Shown: piece by piece, positions 10,746 through 21,800 of the stretch | Layout of the letters: every line of letters starts with the position of its first letter | Position numbering within the stretch: the first letter of the stretch is position 1 | Assembly: GCA_947311845.1 (NCBI GenBank) | Contig: CAMZMU010000034.1 | Coordinates: 85,418,325-85,482,324 of the forward strand | Source: Poa pratensis | Lineage: Eukaryota; Streptophyta; Magnoliopsida; Poales; Poaceae | Reading direction: 5' to 3' | DNA: 64,000 nt | The notes under the pieces: model-generated | The model's input: only the letters and a program-made list of their open reading frames with translations | What the model was told of the DNA's origin: nothing | The model's database searches: none | Program-made: the position numbers and the translations under genes

Positions 10746-12000
10746 GTATCCAGAATTTTCTATCCGGTTTGACATTTTCTTTCACTTCCCAATGATTGCC
10801 CTCAACTGTTTTAAGTTTGGGCAAAGTCCTTGTTGGAATATTAGGCAATTTTCACATGAGATTAATTATCGAAAACAACATCATATATGCACTAGCAGAT
10901 CTAATCACATATGTCAAAGTTGACATATCTAGCAGATCTGCATATGGACAAACCACTAGTGCAAACCGAGAGAGAATCAACACATACGTGTTGACCGGGA
11001 AGGTCTCCACCACAGCGTTGTTGTCGAGGTAGGCCATGGCGGTGACAATGTAGCAGACGGACCGCCGGTTTCAGTGTTGAAGTCGACGAAGGGAAGCGAG
11101 CAGTCGCGCCGAGACGCTCCCCAAAAACCTTATCGCCCGTCTCCCGGTGCAGGATCTCAGCGGACGGGTTTCGGAGGCCTGCTTTCCCGGACAGCCGTGC
11201 ACGCGGTCGCCGAGATGGAGAAGCCTGGAAGCAGCACAGCAAAAGGAAATACGCAGTGGAGACAGGAAGATTGTGGAGCTCGTGTCTTCTAGATCCGTCC
11301 GACCTCTTCTCTATATGCAGAGAACGCAAGCGCCACGTGGTGGAAGCACAGGATACGTGTCAAGCATGCACATGCGTGTTGACACGTACATCTCACAGAT
11401 GGTGCGCACCAAAAATAATCTTCCACAAAAAAAACGAGTTCTAACTCGAACTCGATTCACGAAACGCGACGCGCGTGCGAGGCGAGACGGACGGCGGAGG
11501 AGGAGCGCGCGTGAGGTCCTTCTATGCTGATTCACTTAGTGAGACTAGAAGAGCTCACCTTATAAGCTGCTCCAACTCTCCCAACTAGCAGTATGAGACT
11601 AAACTTTAGTCTCATTCCAGTTCCTTCACGTACATAATATGCACCCTTGCCAGATGGGTCTTTGAGATTTTAGGATTTGTTGGACCCATAGAGAGACTAG
11701 CCCAATAAAATCCAACAGTCCTTTAGCCGCATCGTTGTTCGAAGTCCAACAACAACCAGTTCAGTTCATAACGACAGAGCTTCGATTCAGAATTTTGACT
11801 CAGTTTTCCGAAGATTACGTATACTCACTCCTTCCATCGGTCAAGATTAATCCTTCCCATCAAACCATTTGTATGCTTAGGCGGGTTACTCCCGTTACCG
11901 CACATGCCGACATTTTCGAGCTGTCATCTCCTTGACTTATCGAGCAACAAGAGGTAGGAGTATATATGCTTGCAAATAATAAGTGTTGCATGATTTTGGG
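10746..12000. other. Interval with a minus-strand ORF and G-box cluster
   Basis: 10901-11329 is open on the minus strand for 142 codons and includes MAYLDNNAVVETFPVN, but matches nothing I know. Just upstream of it in that orientation are CCACGTGG (11333-11340), ATACGTGTC (near 11353) and GACACGTAC (near 11381), and a TATA-like CATATAGAG lies near 11315. Together they could be the promoter and first exon of a broken stress-responsive gene. 11530-11720 resembles a worn MITE. 11812-11900 aligns with the flank of dehydrin 3 (18040-18100 and 23920-23960). Confidence 0.35.
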
Positions 12001-12031
12001 GTTGTCGTTTTTCCGAAAGAACTGAGCTGAG

Positions 12032-12233
12032 ACGCGTGTGTGTCATCACTTGGATTTCGACACTGTGCTGAGACGCGTGGCGACTCCGAAACGCCGAGTG
12101 ACTGCACACGTCCGGCTTCTCGTTACGGGCTGGCTGGCTAGTCAACCCGCGCCTGCAAGAACACGTAGCGGCCTACCGTGGCGCCTCATCCATCCAACGA
12201 TCCCTATCCTATCCCCTCAAACGGATTATATAA
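12032..12233 (+). promoter_or_regulatory. Dehydrin 2 promoter: ABRE/CE3-like sites, conserved block, TATA box
   Basis: ACGCGTGTG (CE3-like) is at 12032-12040, GACGCGTGGCGAC at 12072-12084, CACACGTCCGG near 12105, and the conserved ACACGTAGC...CCTACCGTGGC block at 12161-12182. It is followed by ATCCCTATCCTATCCCCTC and TATATAA at 12227-12233. Compared with promoters 1 and 3, the ACGTGGC ABRE has become ACGCGTGGC, and the GCCGAC DRE core is missing from the aligned position (it reads TAGTCAACCCGC). The spacing from TATA box to start codon is about 120 nt. Confidence 0.65.
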
Positions 12234-12354
12234 GCACAGCTCGGGCTTCACCTGCTCACACAACCACGACTCGCAGCGTACGTAGTGACCAAACCAAGCA
12301 AACAACACTAGATCGATTTCCCGTGACAACTTCAGTGTACCTCTCTTGTGCAAG

Positions 12355-12929
12355 ATGGCGTACCAGGGACAGCAGCAGCACGGCCAGGCCACGAACCGCG
12401 TCGACGAGTACGGCAACCCGGTCGGCGGCGGCATGGGATTGGGAACGCAGGGCGGCGTCGGCACCGGCGGACATTTCCAGCCCATGAGGGACGAGCACGA
12501 GCACAAGGCCGGCGGGATCCTGCACCGCTCCGGCAGCTCCAGCTCTAGCTCGGTATGCTTATATACTTCTCGCATGCATGCGTGTGTAATATGTACCAGT
12601 ATCATTCGGTGCTGTGATGTGCTAAACTGCTAACATCGATGACTATTTAGTCTGAGGATGATGGCATGGGCGGGAGGAGGAAGAAGGGCATGAAGGAGAA
12701 GATCAAGGAGAAGCTTCCCGGCGGCCACGGTGATCAGCAGCACACCACGGCGACTGGTGGCGCCTACGGACAGCAAGGTCACACTGGGATGACGACCGGC
12801 ACCGGTGGCGCCTATGGGCAGCAGGGACACACCGGCATGACTGGAACCGGTGCGCATGGCACCACGGCCACTGGCGAGAAGAAAGGCATGATGGAGAAGA
12901 TCAAGGAGAAGCTGCCTGGCCAGCACTGA
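12355..12929 (+). CDS. DHN: Dehydrin 2, YSK2 type, 158 aa, two exons
   Basis: Exon 1 is 12355-12552, the intron 12553-12650 (GTATGC...TTTAG) and exon 2 12651-12929. The intron again splits the serine run. The Y-segment VDEYGNPV is at residues 16-23, and the S-segment is seven serines followed by [13 protein letters not shown]. There are two K-segments: one ends [10 protein letters not shown], and the C-terminal one reads [17 protein letters not shown] (usual form [12 protein letters not shown]). A short phi region with two [15 protein letters not shown] repeats lies between them. Composition is Gly/Thr/Gln/His rich with no cysteine or tryptophan. The role is that of a disordered dehydration protectant. 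It sits between dehydrins 1 and 3 in the same orientation, consistent with tandem duplication. The ATG at 12355 is chosen because it aligns with the starts of the paralogues (CTTGTGCAAGATGG context). Confidence 0.95.
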
Positions 12930-13035
12930 GCGTCTGAGCGCCGCGGCCGCTACTTGTGAAGGTTGAGGTGACAGTCGGCCACGTCTCCAGAATAATAATA
13001 AGATAAACGAAAGAATAAAATCTCCACCATAATAA

Positions 13036-13105
13036 GTGAGTTTAGCTCACTTAGTTGTTTGAGGTGCACGTAACCCGTTTCCGGGTTCCAACTCATGTGG
13101 GGGTT
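13036..13105 (+). repeat. tRNA-related SINE-like segment in dehydrin 2 3' flank
   Basis: The segment has a box-A-like TTAGCTCACTTAGTTGTTTGAG and, about 30 nt on, a box-B-like GGGTTCCAACTC, the spacing of a tRNA-type Pol III promoter. An orthologous copy follows dehydrin 3 (25383-25455) with matching flanks (AATAAAATCTCCACCATAATAA before it and GTATACTTTGATGTGT after it). Insertion therefore came before the duplication that gave dehydrins 2 and 3. It probably lies in or just beyond the 3' UTR. The family is not assigned. Confidence 0.5.
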
Positions 13106-13339
13106 CTTCTTTTTTATTTTCCGGGACTTCACACGCTTTTGTATGTATTGTATACTTTGATGTGTAATTATTTGTGGCTCTTGAAACATGTATCCAGTAT
13201 GTATATCGTGCAATGGTAAGATATGCAATATATATGTTGTGGACCTTTCGATACAACCGTACCGGCTCCCATTTGTATCTCGCACGACTAACTCGTCCTT
13301 CTACTGATTTATGGGAAGGTAGGCCTGTGTTTTGATATA

Positions 13340-14660
13340 GAATACACGATCTGGAAATCAAACACACCACCGAAAGTTAAGATCTTCACATGGAGATCTC
13401 TATCTGTAGTATTTGTGGCATGGAGGAAGAAACGGGTTTTCATGCTACAATGTAATGCACGAAAGCAAAGGCTATTAGGCAGGGCCTGTCTTGATATTTG
13501 GAATCTACCAAATGAAGCCGAGTTAGAAAAAGAGTATGTTGCTACTATTTTGAAAGAAAAAAGAATTGGAATTCCCGAAGTAATGTCTAAACCTAAGCAT
13601 TTCACAAATCAAATATAAAGTATTCCAGAACAAGTAAACACAGTTTTCAATTGTCTCAACAACAGAATTATATCAGAATAAGGAATAACAGTAAATTCGT
13701 TCGAAATGAGACAAAGGAAAAGAGTTTAGACACGACTCAATTTTTTTTGAAGGATTTTGCCTTTGAAGCCTATCAGTCAAAATTAGCCAACTTGAGTCAT
13801 GTGTATAAATGAAATTTGTTTTTTCCATAAGGAAATTAATGCACGTCATAGTCTAATTTCTATTATTATAGACAGAAATGAAAATCATTCTCGTATGAAG
13901 ATAAAACCTCTATTGATCCTGCTGGACAAGTTGAGCCAAGATATGAGGGATAAGATGATGTTTATTTGGTGGAGGGCTTGGCATCACCGAAATAACATCA
14001 TTTTTTATAATGGTAAAGCATCTGTTCAAAATTTCATAAGCTTTCTACAGAACTATTTATCCTCCTTAAATAAGCTTATAGTTGATAGAAAGGGGAAAGG
14101 AAAAATTGATTTTTCTGCAGAAAAAAGCCACAAGAACGTGCCAGGATACATGTCAGTGAAGGATCCTGGGAGAAGCCTCCTGAAGAATGGATCAAGTGCA
14201 ATGTTGATGCAAGTTTGTGAGTGAAGAGAAGAATGGTGCTTGGGGTGTGGTCATCCGGGACAAAAATGGAGGAATTCTCCTTTCAGCTTGGATGTCATTG
14301 TTAACTGCCAGTCTGCGGTCTTTGGAGAGGCAATTGCTTGCCTTGAAGGTTTAAAACTTGCTCTTGCACATTTTAATGCTAATGTCATCATTAAAACAGA
14401 TTGTGCCTTCATTCTGGATTTATGTAAACACGACAGTTTGGATCACTCTGAAGTTTGTCTAATTGCAAAGGATTTTATTAAAACCTCCGGACAAACAAGT
14501 GGTGATTTCAAAAGCCAATAGAAGATGGAACAGAGTTGCTCATGGGCTAAGTCAGTTTAGCAGTTGTGAGTTGTGTAGTGGTGTTTTGCAAGGTGCGGTG
14601 CCGACCTGCGTGTCGAAAGCGGCCTTGGATGATTGTAATCAAAACTTTGTTATTGATTAA
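13340..14660 (+). pseudogene. LINE-derived zf-RVT plus RNase H-like domain, broken
   Basis: 13360-13480 translates, across frames, to PKVKIFTWRSLS and CGMEEETGFHA, the zinc-binding zf-RVT domain at the C-terminus of plant LINE reverse transcriptases. 13930-14040 has a linker with WWRAWHHRNNIIF. 14180-14660 gives an RNase H-like domain (PF13456 type) in two frames: a degenerate CNVDASF...GAWGVVIRDKNGG, then EAIACLEGLKLAL, IIKTDCAFILDL and NRVAHGLSQF. At least three frameshifts separate these pieces. It could be the 3' end of a LINE or a formerly domesticated RNase H gene. No poly-A tail or target duplication was found. Confidence 0.6.
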
Positions 14661-14999
14661 TATATATCACAAAATTCAAAAAAAATATCTTCGCAAATTT
14701 CCATGTCTCCTATATAAGACATGGTCCGAGTTCCCTTGGGAAAGGGTATTCTCACCGAATCCCTTCTGATTCATGTGAGAAGACAAGTTTCAGCACAATA
14801 CAATACAACAAGAGTAGCTCTTTACCTCTGAAGCGAGGGCCAAACCTGCGTTTTTTTTTGTCTCAATTCATTCCTAGATTTGCACAATAACCTTCCGCAC
14901 GTTGTTTCATCGCGATGGCCATCCCCATGTCTTCATGCTCAGATTTTTCTCGACATATACCAATACATATTTATTTTATATATCTGAGTACATTTTTAC
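14661..14999. other. Interval without recognisable gene
   Basis: AT-rich flank of the LINE-derived pseudogene, with no domain or RNA gene recognised. It grades into the long-period tandem array. Confidence 0.4.
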
Positions 15000-17900
15000 A
15001 TTAATATACTACATTAACTTGTGAGAATTGTTTTACATCTTACTCATTTCCTTTGATTTTTTTAAAAATAAGATCAACGTAGCCATCACATTTATTCCGT
15101 TGCGAAGGCTTGAATCTTTCAACTCCTGCTGTGGCTATTTGGATATAATACAATCTGGGTAACTGAAATTTGTTTTGATTATTTTGAGAACCAAACTATA
15201 ACACATTTTCGGTTCAAATTTGAATTATTTTTGTCAACTTACCTGAAATTTGTTAAAATGGGCAAAACTAGGTTGAAAGTTAGAATTTCGAAGTATTTGG
15301 GAATTGACCATTCAATTTTGCAGATTTTGTGTGAACATAGAAATGGTAACATCTAGAGAAAAGTTGTTTTTGGCACCTAAGCACCAGTGATCACGTCTTT
15401 TAAAAAATCGAAAATCTTAGTTGTGTTTCAAAAAATTCTGGAAAAAGTATACACAACACATATTATCTACTTACACACCAAGTTTCATTTATAAATACGT
15501 TATACTTTCGGCTACACAAAAGAACAAATTTCAGACATAATATATAGGGGACTTTTAACTACTTTATACAGCCACAATTTGTTATTTTTCTCTAGCTTCA
15601 AATAAACATATTTTCGGCCAAAACTTTCACAAATATATATACCATATATACATCTTCACGTTCAAAAAAATGGATTTTTTGGAACTCAAAAGTACCATTT
15701 AAGAAAATCAAAAGCAGTATCATTGGTGCCCAGGTGCACCAAACCCACTGTCGGCATCCAGTACCATATTATTTGCAACCGCTTCACAAAAATATATTTT
15801 TAACACGTGAAAAAATAAAAACATTTTTTGCAACTCCTTTTGGCATGAAAAGATGTGCCTATGTGCTAAATATGGGAACATTATCACGCATTATGCCATG
15901 GAAATTGTCATCACCATTGTCATTGTCCTGAAACCATAAATATAGATACATGATAGGTAATTTGTGAATAGATTTTTTAATTGTCATAATCAAGTTTTGA
16001 TATTTTTTCTTCCAATTAGCACACATAGAAGAACTCCACGAAAACGGATCGTATTTTGTGAATGTTTTACATCCTTTGATCTTCAAAATGGGTTTAAAAA
16101 TAGTGGACACATCTTTCCGTAGCAATGACTTTAGTCTTTCAACTCCATCTATGACCATGAAATAGAATCCTACTTTAGCATCTGAAAATTATTTTGGATT
16201 TTTGGATAAAATTATAACGCACTTGTGGTACAAATTTTAATTACAAACTCAAAATATTTGCAAATCGGCCGTCCAATATGTTCTACATGAAAATTATATA
16301 TTTCCACTTGCTTAAAATACTATTTTCGGCATTTAGAAAATGAAAAATATATAAAACGTTGGAAACTCTTGTTGGAAATATTTATTTGGCATGGAAATAT
16401 GCACCTATTTTCCAAATATGCTAACATTATAATGAACTCTATCATGAAAATGACCATCAACTTGGTCATTTGACTGAAAGATATGAGTATGTTCATACAT
16501 GATTGGCCATTTCATTTTATTTAATTGTCATACTCTAAGTTTAGCAAGTTTTGTGCCACTAGTACAAATAAAGGATCCAATTCAAAATAATTACATTTTT
16601 AGCTTTTTTTCACTTTGTTTGGTTTTTTCAACGGAATCACGGACACATTTTCCATAGCAACGGTTTGATTCTTGTAAGTCCCTCTATGGATATTACACAG
16701 AATCCTATTTGGATATCTGAAAGTGATTTTAATAATTTGTATGCCTAACTATAATATACTTGTAATCGTATTTTAAGTACTTTTGGGAAATTGGCCAAAA
16801 TTCATTTAAATGAGTAAATGTTGCCAGTAATTCAAAATATTTTGGAATTGACCATCCAGTATGGTGTACTTTGTGTGAATATTAGAATTCTACCATTTGG
16901 CAACATGTTATTTGCACTTTCTTAAAAAACTCCATTTTCACCACTTCTTTTTTTACAGAATTTTGGAAAATCCTATTTTTAATTGTTAGCATGGAAATAT
17001 GCACATATCTTCCTTATATGGGCATATTATTATGAACTACGTCAAGCAAATGACCAACATATATGATACTCCATTTTGTGAACAATTTTAAAATTATCAT
17101 ATTTTAAGTTGGGTATTTTTCTTGACAACTATACATATAAAAGTAATCCCTTCAAAATGAATGCATTTTTTGAAGAAAACATATTCGTTGATTTTTTTTC
17201 TTCAAAATAGGGTCAAAATCAGCCGCAGATATTTCCATAGCAATGCCTTGAAACACTATATGGCTAATTTATAGACTCCTAATTGGGTATCTGAAAATAA
17301 TTTCTAGCAATTGGTAGGACAAAACTATAAAACATTTACCATATACATTTGAATTATATTCGAGAAATTAGACAAAATTTATTTGAATGTCAAAAGGTAG
17401 TTCGATTTTTTTTTGTGAATTGGTCTGTATACTTCATGTGAAATTGGTTATGGTGCCGGTTGCACCATATTGTTTGCACTTACTTCACAAAAGGACATAT
17501 TTTGACACTTATAAAATGAAAAATATTTTATTGTAACAAAAAGCGGATTTTTTTTTGAAAATATTGTTTGGCATGGAAATATGCATATTATGTGACAAAT
17601 ATGTCCTGTTGTGAAGAGCGCCATGGAAACGACCATCATCTTTGTTCTTTTCCCTTAAAATATGTCATATTGTTTTGTCAACGGGTACAGGCAAAATAAC
17701 TCCATCCGGAATGATTGTATTAAAAAATCATATTCTTTAATTATTTTTAAAAAAGAGGTCAAAGTCTTCGGTCACGTCTTTTTGTAGAAGTGAATTTAGT
17801 CCGGAACCCCTTTTTGACTACTGCAATAAATCCTAGTTCGTTACATGAAAATAATTTCCACAAATTTTAAGACGGAATGAAACTTGCAATTAATATTTAA

Positions 17901-18040
17901 TGGATAAAAGTAGATAGAAATATAGAAATATTTAATTTTAAATATTTGAGAATTAGTAATACAATATGGTCTAGGTTGTTTGAAAATACAACTGGTGTCT
18001 TGACACCATATTATTTACACTTGTTGCGAAAATATAGTAC
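15000..18040. repeat. Degenerate AT-rich tandem array, unit about 0.55 kb
   Basis: Several landmarks recur at similar spacing. A GGAAATATGCAC/T-type motif followed by an AACGACCATCA-type stretch appears near 15846, 16390, 16990 and 17573. An ACCATATTATTTGCACTT-type motif appears near 15755, 16295, 16905, 17460 and 18003. A CCATAGCAATG...-type motif followed by a TATCTGAAAATAATTT-type stretch appears near 15104, 16118, 16657, 17239 and 17787. Spacing ranges from about 540 to 610 bp. Copies are very diverged and carry no long ORF. It may be an old satellite or a serially duplicated element. Confidence 0.7.
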
Positions 18041-18126
18041 ACTCACTCAGACCGTCAAGTTAAACTCTTCTCATCAAACTTCTTGCATGCTTATTAGTTA
18101 TTACTTACTTTTTATACATATATTAT

Positions 18127-18445
18127 TGTCACGACCCGTCTACTACAGAAGACCCTGCACGCGAAGCATCGCAAGGAGGAGCGCCAGCGCATCAAGGTGG
18201 CCCACCTGAAGCAAGGGACCACCGGTCAGCGACAGCCAACAGACACGGAGCCGAGCACGCCTTAGCTGCCGAGGTGGTGTCCAATCGAGGGCATCAATTC
18301 ATTTGTAAACTGAACCTTCCTGTCTCTGACAGAGAAACTTCTCTTCCTCCTTTCTCGCACGCTTGTCGGCGAGTTCTTCCTCCCAGCGTGACGCTGTGGA
18401 AATTGTATCTGTGATTCGGTGACATTTATCGATTGGGGTCTTACA
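18127..18445 (+). repeat. 5' LTR of the Gypsy element
   Basis: 319 bp, starting TGTCACG and ending CTTACA. It differs from the 3' LTR at ACCGG/ATCAG and near the ACGCC/ATGTC positions (three sites by eye). Confidence 0.93.
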
Positions 18446-18447
18446 TC

Positions 18448-18460
18448 TGGTATCAGAGCC
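18448..18460 (+). promoter_or_regulatory. Gypsy primer-binding site
   Basis: TGGTATCAGAGCC starts 2 nt after the 5' LTR and is complementary to the 3' end of plant initiator tRNA-Met, the normal primer for minus-strand DNA synthesis. Confidence 0.9.
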
Positions 18461-18847
18461 GTAGATCCAGCAAAATTTTCTGCCAAAAGTCCACAAAAAA
18501 ATAGAGGAGAGGAACGAGACCGAATCCAATCTCAGATAGACAAATCGGAGGCGAAATCGGGGCGGAATCGAGGTGGTTTGGATTGATCTAGTAAAATTCC
18601 ACTTCCGTTCTCACCTCGCGGCGGCGGAGTGGTTGTTCGGCGTCATTCGACAACCTACGGCGGCGTTGGCGGCGGTAGACTGTTCGGACGCAGATTTCAC
18701 GGCGGTGGGACGGTTGCTTGCAGATCCCTCTGCGGGTGGGGAAATTCCGGCCTCGCGGTGGATCCGTGCGTCAGCGGCGGCGAGTCATTTCGGCGGCGGT
18801 TGACTTTGGCCCCCGGTGTGGCGGTGTAGGGACCAACAGACGCGGCG

Positions 18848-21800
18848 ATGGAGCGAGTGCAAGCAGATCTCGCAACGCTGAAGAAGCAGGGCGACGAGCT
18901 GCACAAGCAGTGTTCAGAAACTTCCAGCACACTCAAGGCGATTAACGAGACTCTGAAAGGGCTGAACAATTGGGTACCTCATGTTGATGATACTATCAAG
19001 GAAATTCAGCAGACACTCGAGACCATGGGGACGCGTCTGGAAACGCTGGAGACAGCACGACCAGCCTCTGCCAACGCTAGAACACCAGTGGCGCAGGGAG
19101 AAGAAATCGACCCAGCAACTTTAACTACAGCCTTGAAGGTAACGATCCCTGTTCGGAATGGCAGTAGGCGAGAGTTTCCGCACACTCCAGGTCAGTTTGA
19201 TTTGGGTGAGAACTCAGGTGCTTTTGATGAGAGCGGGTATCAATCATCTCGCGGTGGTCGTCATCGTTCACGGCCACCAAAAACAGATTTCCCTCGATTC
19301 GATGGCGAGAATCCAAAATGGTGGAAGACCATCTGTGAAAAGTACTTTGCATTGTACGCAGTGGAACATGAAACATGGGCGAGTTTTGCCACAATGCACT
19401 TCGTGGGGAATGCGGCACTGTGGTTACAAACATTTGAGGCAGAGCATGATGTTCATAGCTGGGAGGAGCTCTGTGTGGCAGTACACACCAAGTTCGGCAA
19501 GGATAAGCATCACAAGTACTTGGAGGCGTTGGAAAAGTGCAAGCAAACTCATACACTAGAGAAGTATTACCAGCAATTTGAAGCTCTGAGGCATAAGGTT
19601 TTAGTGCACAATAAGCACTACGATGAAGCGTTTTTTTGTGACCAAGTTTTTCAATGGACTAAAACGAGAAATTCAACCTGCTATCAAGTTACACAAGCCT
19701 AGAACAGTCGATGCTGCATTGTCCCTGACTGAAACACAAGAAGAGATGTTAGAAGAAGGAAGGACATTCCCTTACTCGAGAACATCACATGAATACAAAC
19801 ACAAGTTCAGTAAAACAGGTTTTCCAGGGAAAGGGTTGCTTAGCAATACACAACAAAACAAAGCTGTTGAGAAAGGGCCAGCACCAAAACCATGGGAAGA
19901 CAAGCTTCAGTCCCTGAAAAACCAACGGCGAGCAAGGGGAGAATGTTTCAAGTGTGGTGAGAAATTCCATCCAGGGCATAAATGTGGCAAAACAGTGTCT
20001 CTGCATGTGCTGGAAGAGCTGATAGAAGCTCTCCAACTCTCTCAGACTGATAGTGAGCAGGAGAAGCAAGATGATAGCAGTAGTGATGAATCACTGTGAC
20101 ACATCTCACAGTGTGCTCTGGTCGGGACAACAACACCAAAAAGCATTCGCTTACAGGTACAGTAAATGGGAAGCAAGTGTTAATTCTGGTGGATTCAGGC
20201 AGTTGTGGCAGTTTTATAAGTGACACAACAGTGAAGCAATTGGGGCTGGAGATCATGCAAATTAAACCTGTTACAGTGCAGGTAGCTGACGGTGGCAAAA
20301 CACAGATCACAACTGCGGTGTCTGACATGCAGTGGGAGTGTCAGAACAACAAATTCCATGGGAATTTTCAAGTTTTTGCTCTTCCATGCTATGACATGAT
20401 TCTCGGTATGGACTGGCTTAATGAATGTGGCAAGATGTGGATTGACCGGCCTAAGAAAACCTTGCGGTTCAAGTTGCATGGCAAGCGGATCACATTAAAG
20501 GGTGCCAAGGATAGGACTGATAAATGTGAGCAAATCTTAGCAACACAACTGCAGCAGTTGGTGAAACGGCGTGCCTTGGCACAGTTGATTCGTCTCTGTC
20601 TTATTACTGACAACGGTCCAACGGAGGGAATTCCGTTTACAATTGAAGATGTGCAACAGCAGCATCAAGACTGTTTTGCCGAACCACAAGGATTGCCACC
20701 TCGTCGACAGTTCGATCGTCGAATTCCCCTGATGACAGGTGCTCAACCAGTAAACGTCAAGCCATATCGGTACTCCCCACAACAGAAAGATGAGATCGAA
20801 TGTCAAATAAAAGAGATGATCAAACAGGACATTATCAAACCAAGTCAGAGTCCTTTTTCTTCTCCAGTGTTGCTTGTCAAGAAGAAAGACGGCACTTGGC
20901 ATTTCTGCATTGACTACAGGCAGCTCAATGCAGTTACAGTAAAGGACCGTTACCCAATGCCGGTAATCGATGAATTGCTTGACGAGTTGGCAGGCGCTGT
21001 GTACTTTTCCAAGTTGGATTTACGTTCTGGCTACCATCAGATACATATGGCTGAAGGTGATGAAGTAAAGACAGCATTTAAAACCCATAGTGGATATTTC
21101 GAATTCAGAGTTATGCCGTTTGGTCTGACATCTGCTCTAGCAACCTTCCAGTCAGCTATGAACACGATATTTGCACACATTATTCGTAAATTCGTGCTTG
21201 TTTTCATTGATGATGTGCTCATATACAGTAAGACAGTGGAAGAACATGCGAAACATCTCACACAGGTATTCCAGTTGCTAGAAGAGAACAAGCTATATCT
21301 CAAAAAGAGCAAGTGCACCTTTGCCCAGAAAGAGTTGGTGTACTTAGGTCACATTATTAGTGGAAAGGGTGTTTCCACTGATCCAGCTAAAATTGAAGCT
21401 GTTAAGAATTAGCCATAGCCCATGAATATCAAGGAACTGCGTGGGTTTCTCGGACTAGCTGAATACTACAGAAAATTTATTTACCAGTTTGGCATTCTAT
21501 GCAGAGCACTGACAAATTTGCTCAAGAAAGGGGTTCCTTTCGTCTGGTCTCCACAAGTAAATGAGTCATTCCTTGCCTTGAAATGAGCACTGGTTATTTC
21601 CCCTGTTCTAGCACTGCCCCAATTTGATCAAGAGTTTGTGGTAGAAGCTGACGCATGTGCCACAGGAGTGGGAGCGGTATTAATACAGCAAGGTCATCCG
21701 TTGGCGTTTTTAAGCAAAGCTTTAGGCCCCAAAACCCAGACCATGTCCATCTACGACAAGGAGTGTCGGGCAATTCTCTTAGCCATTGATAAATGACGAA

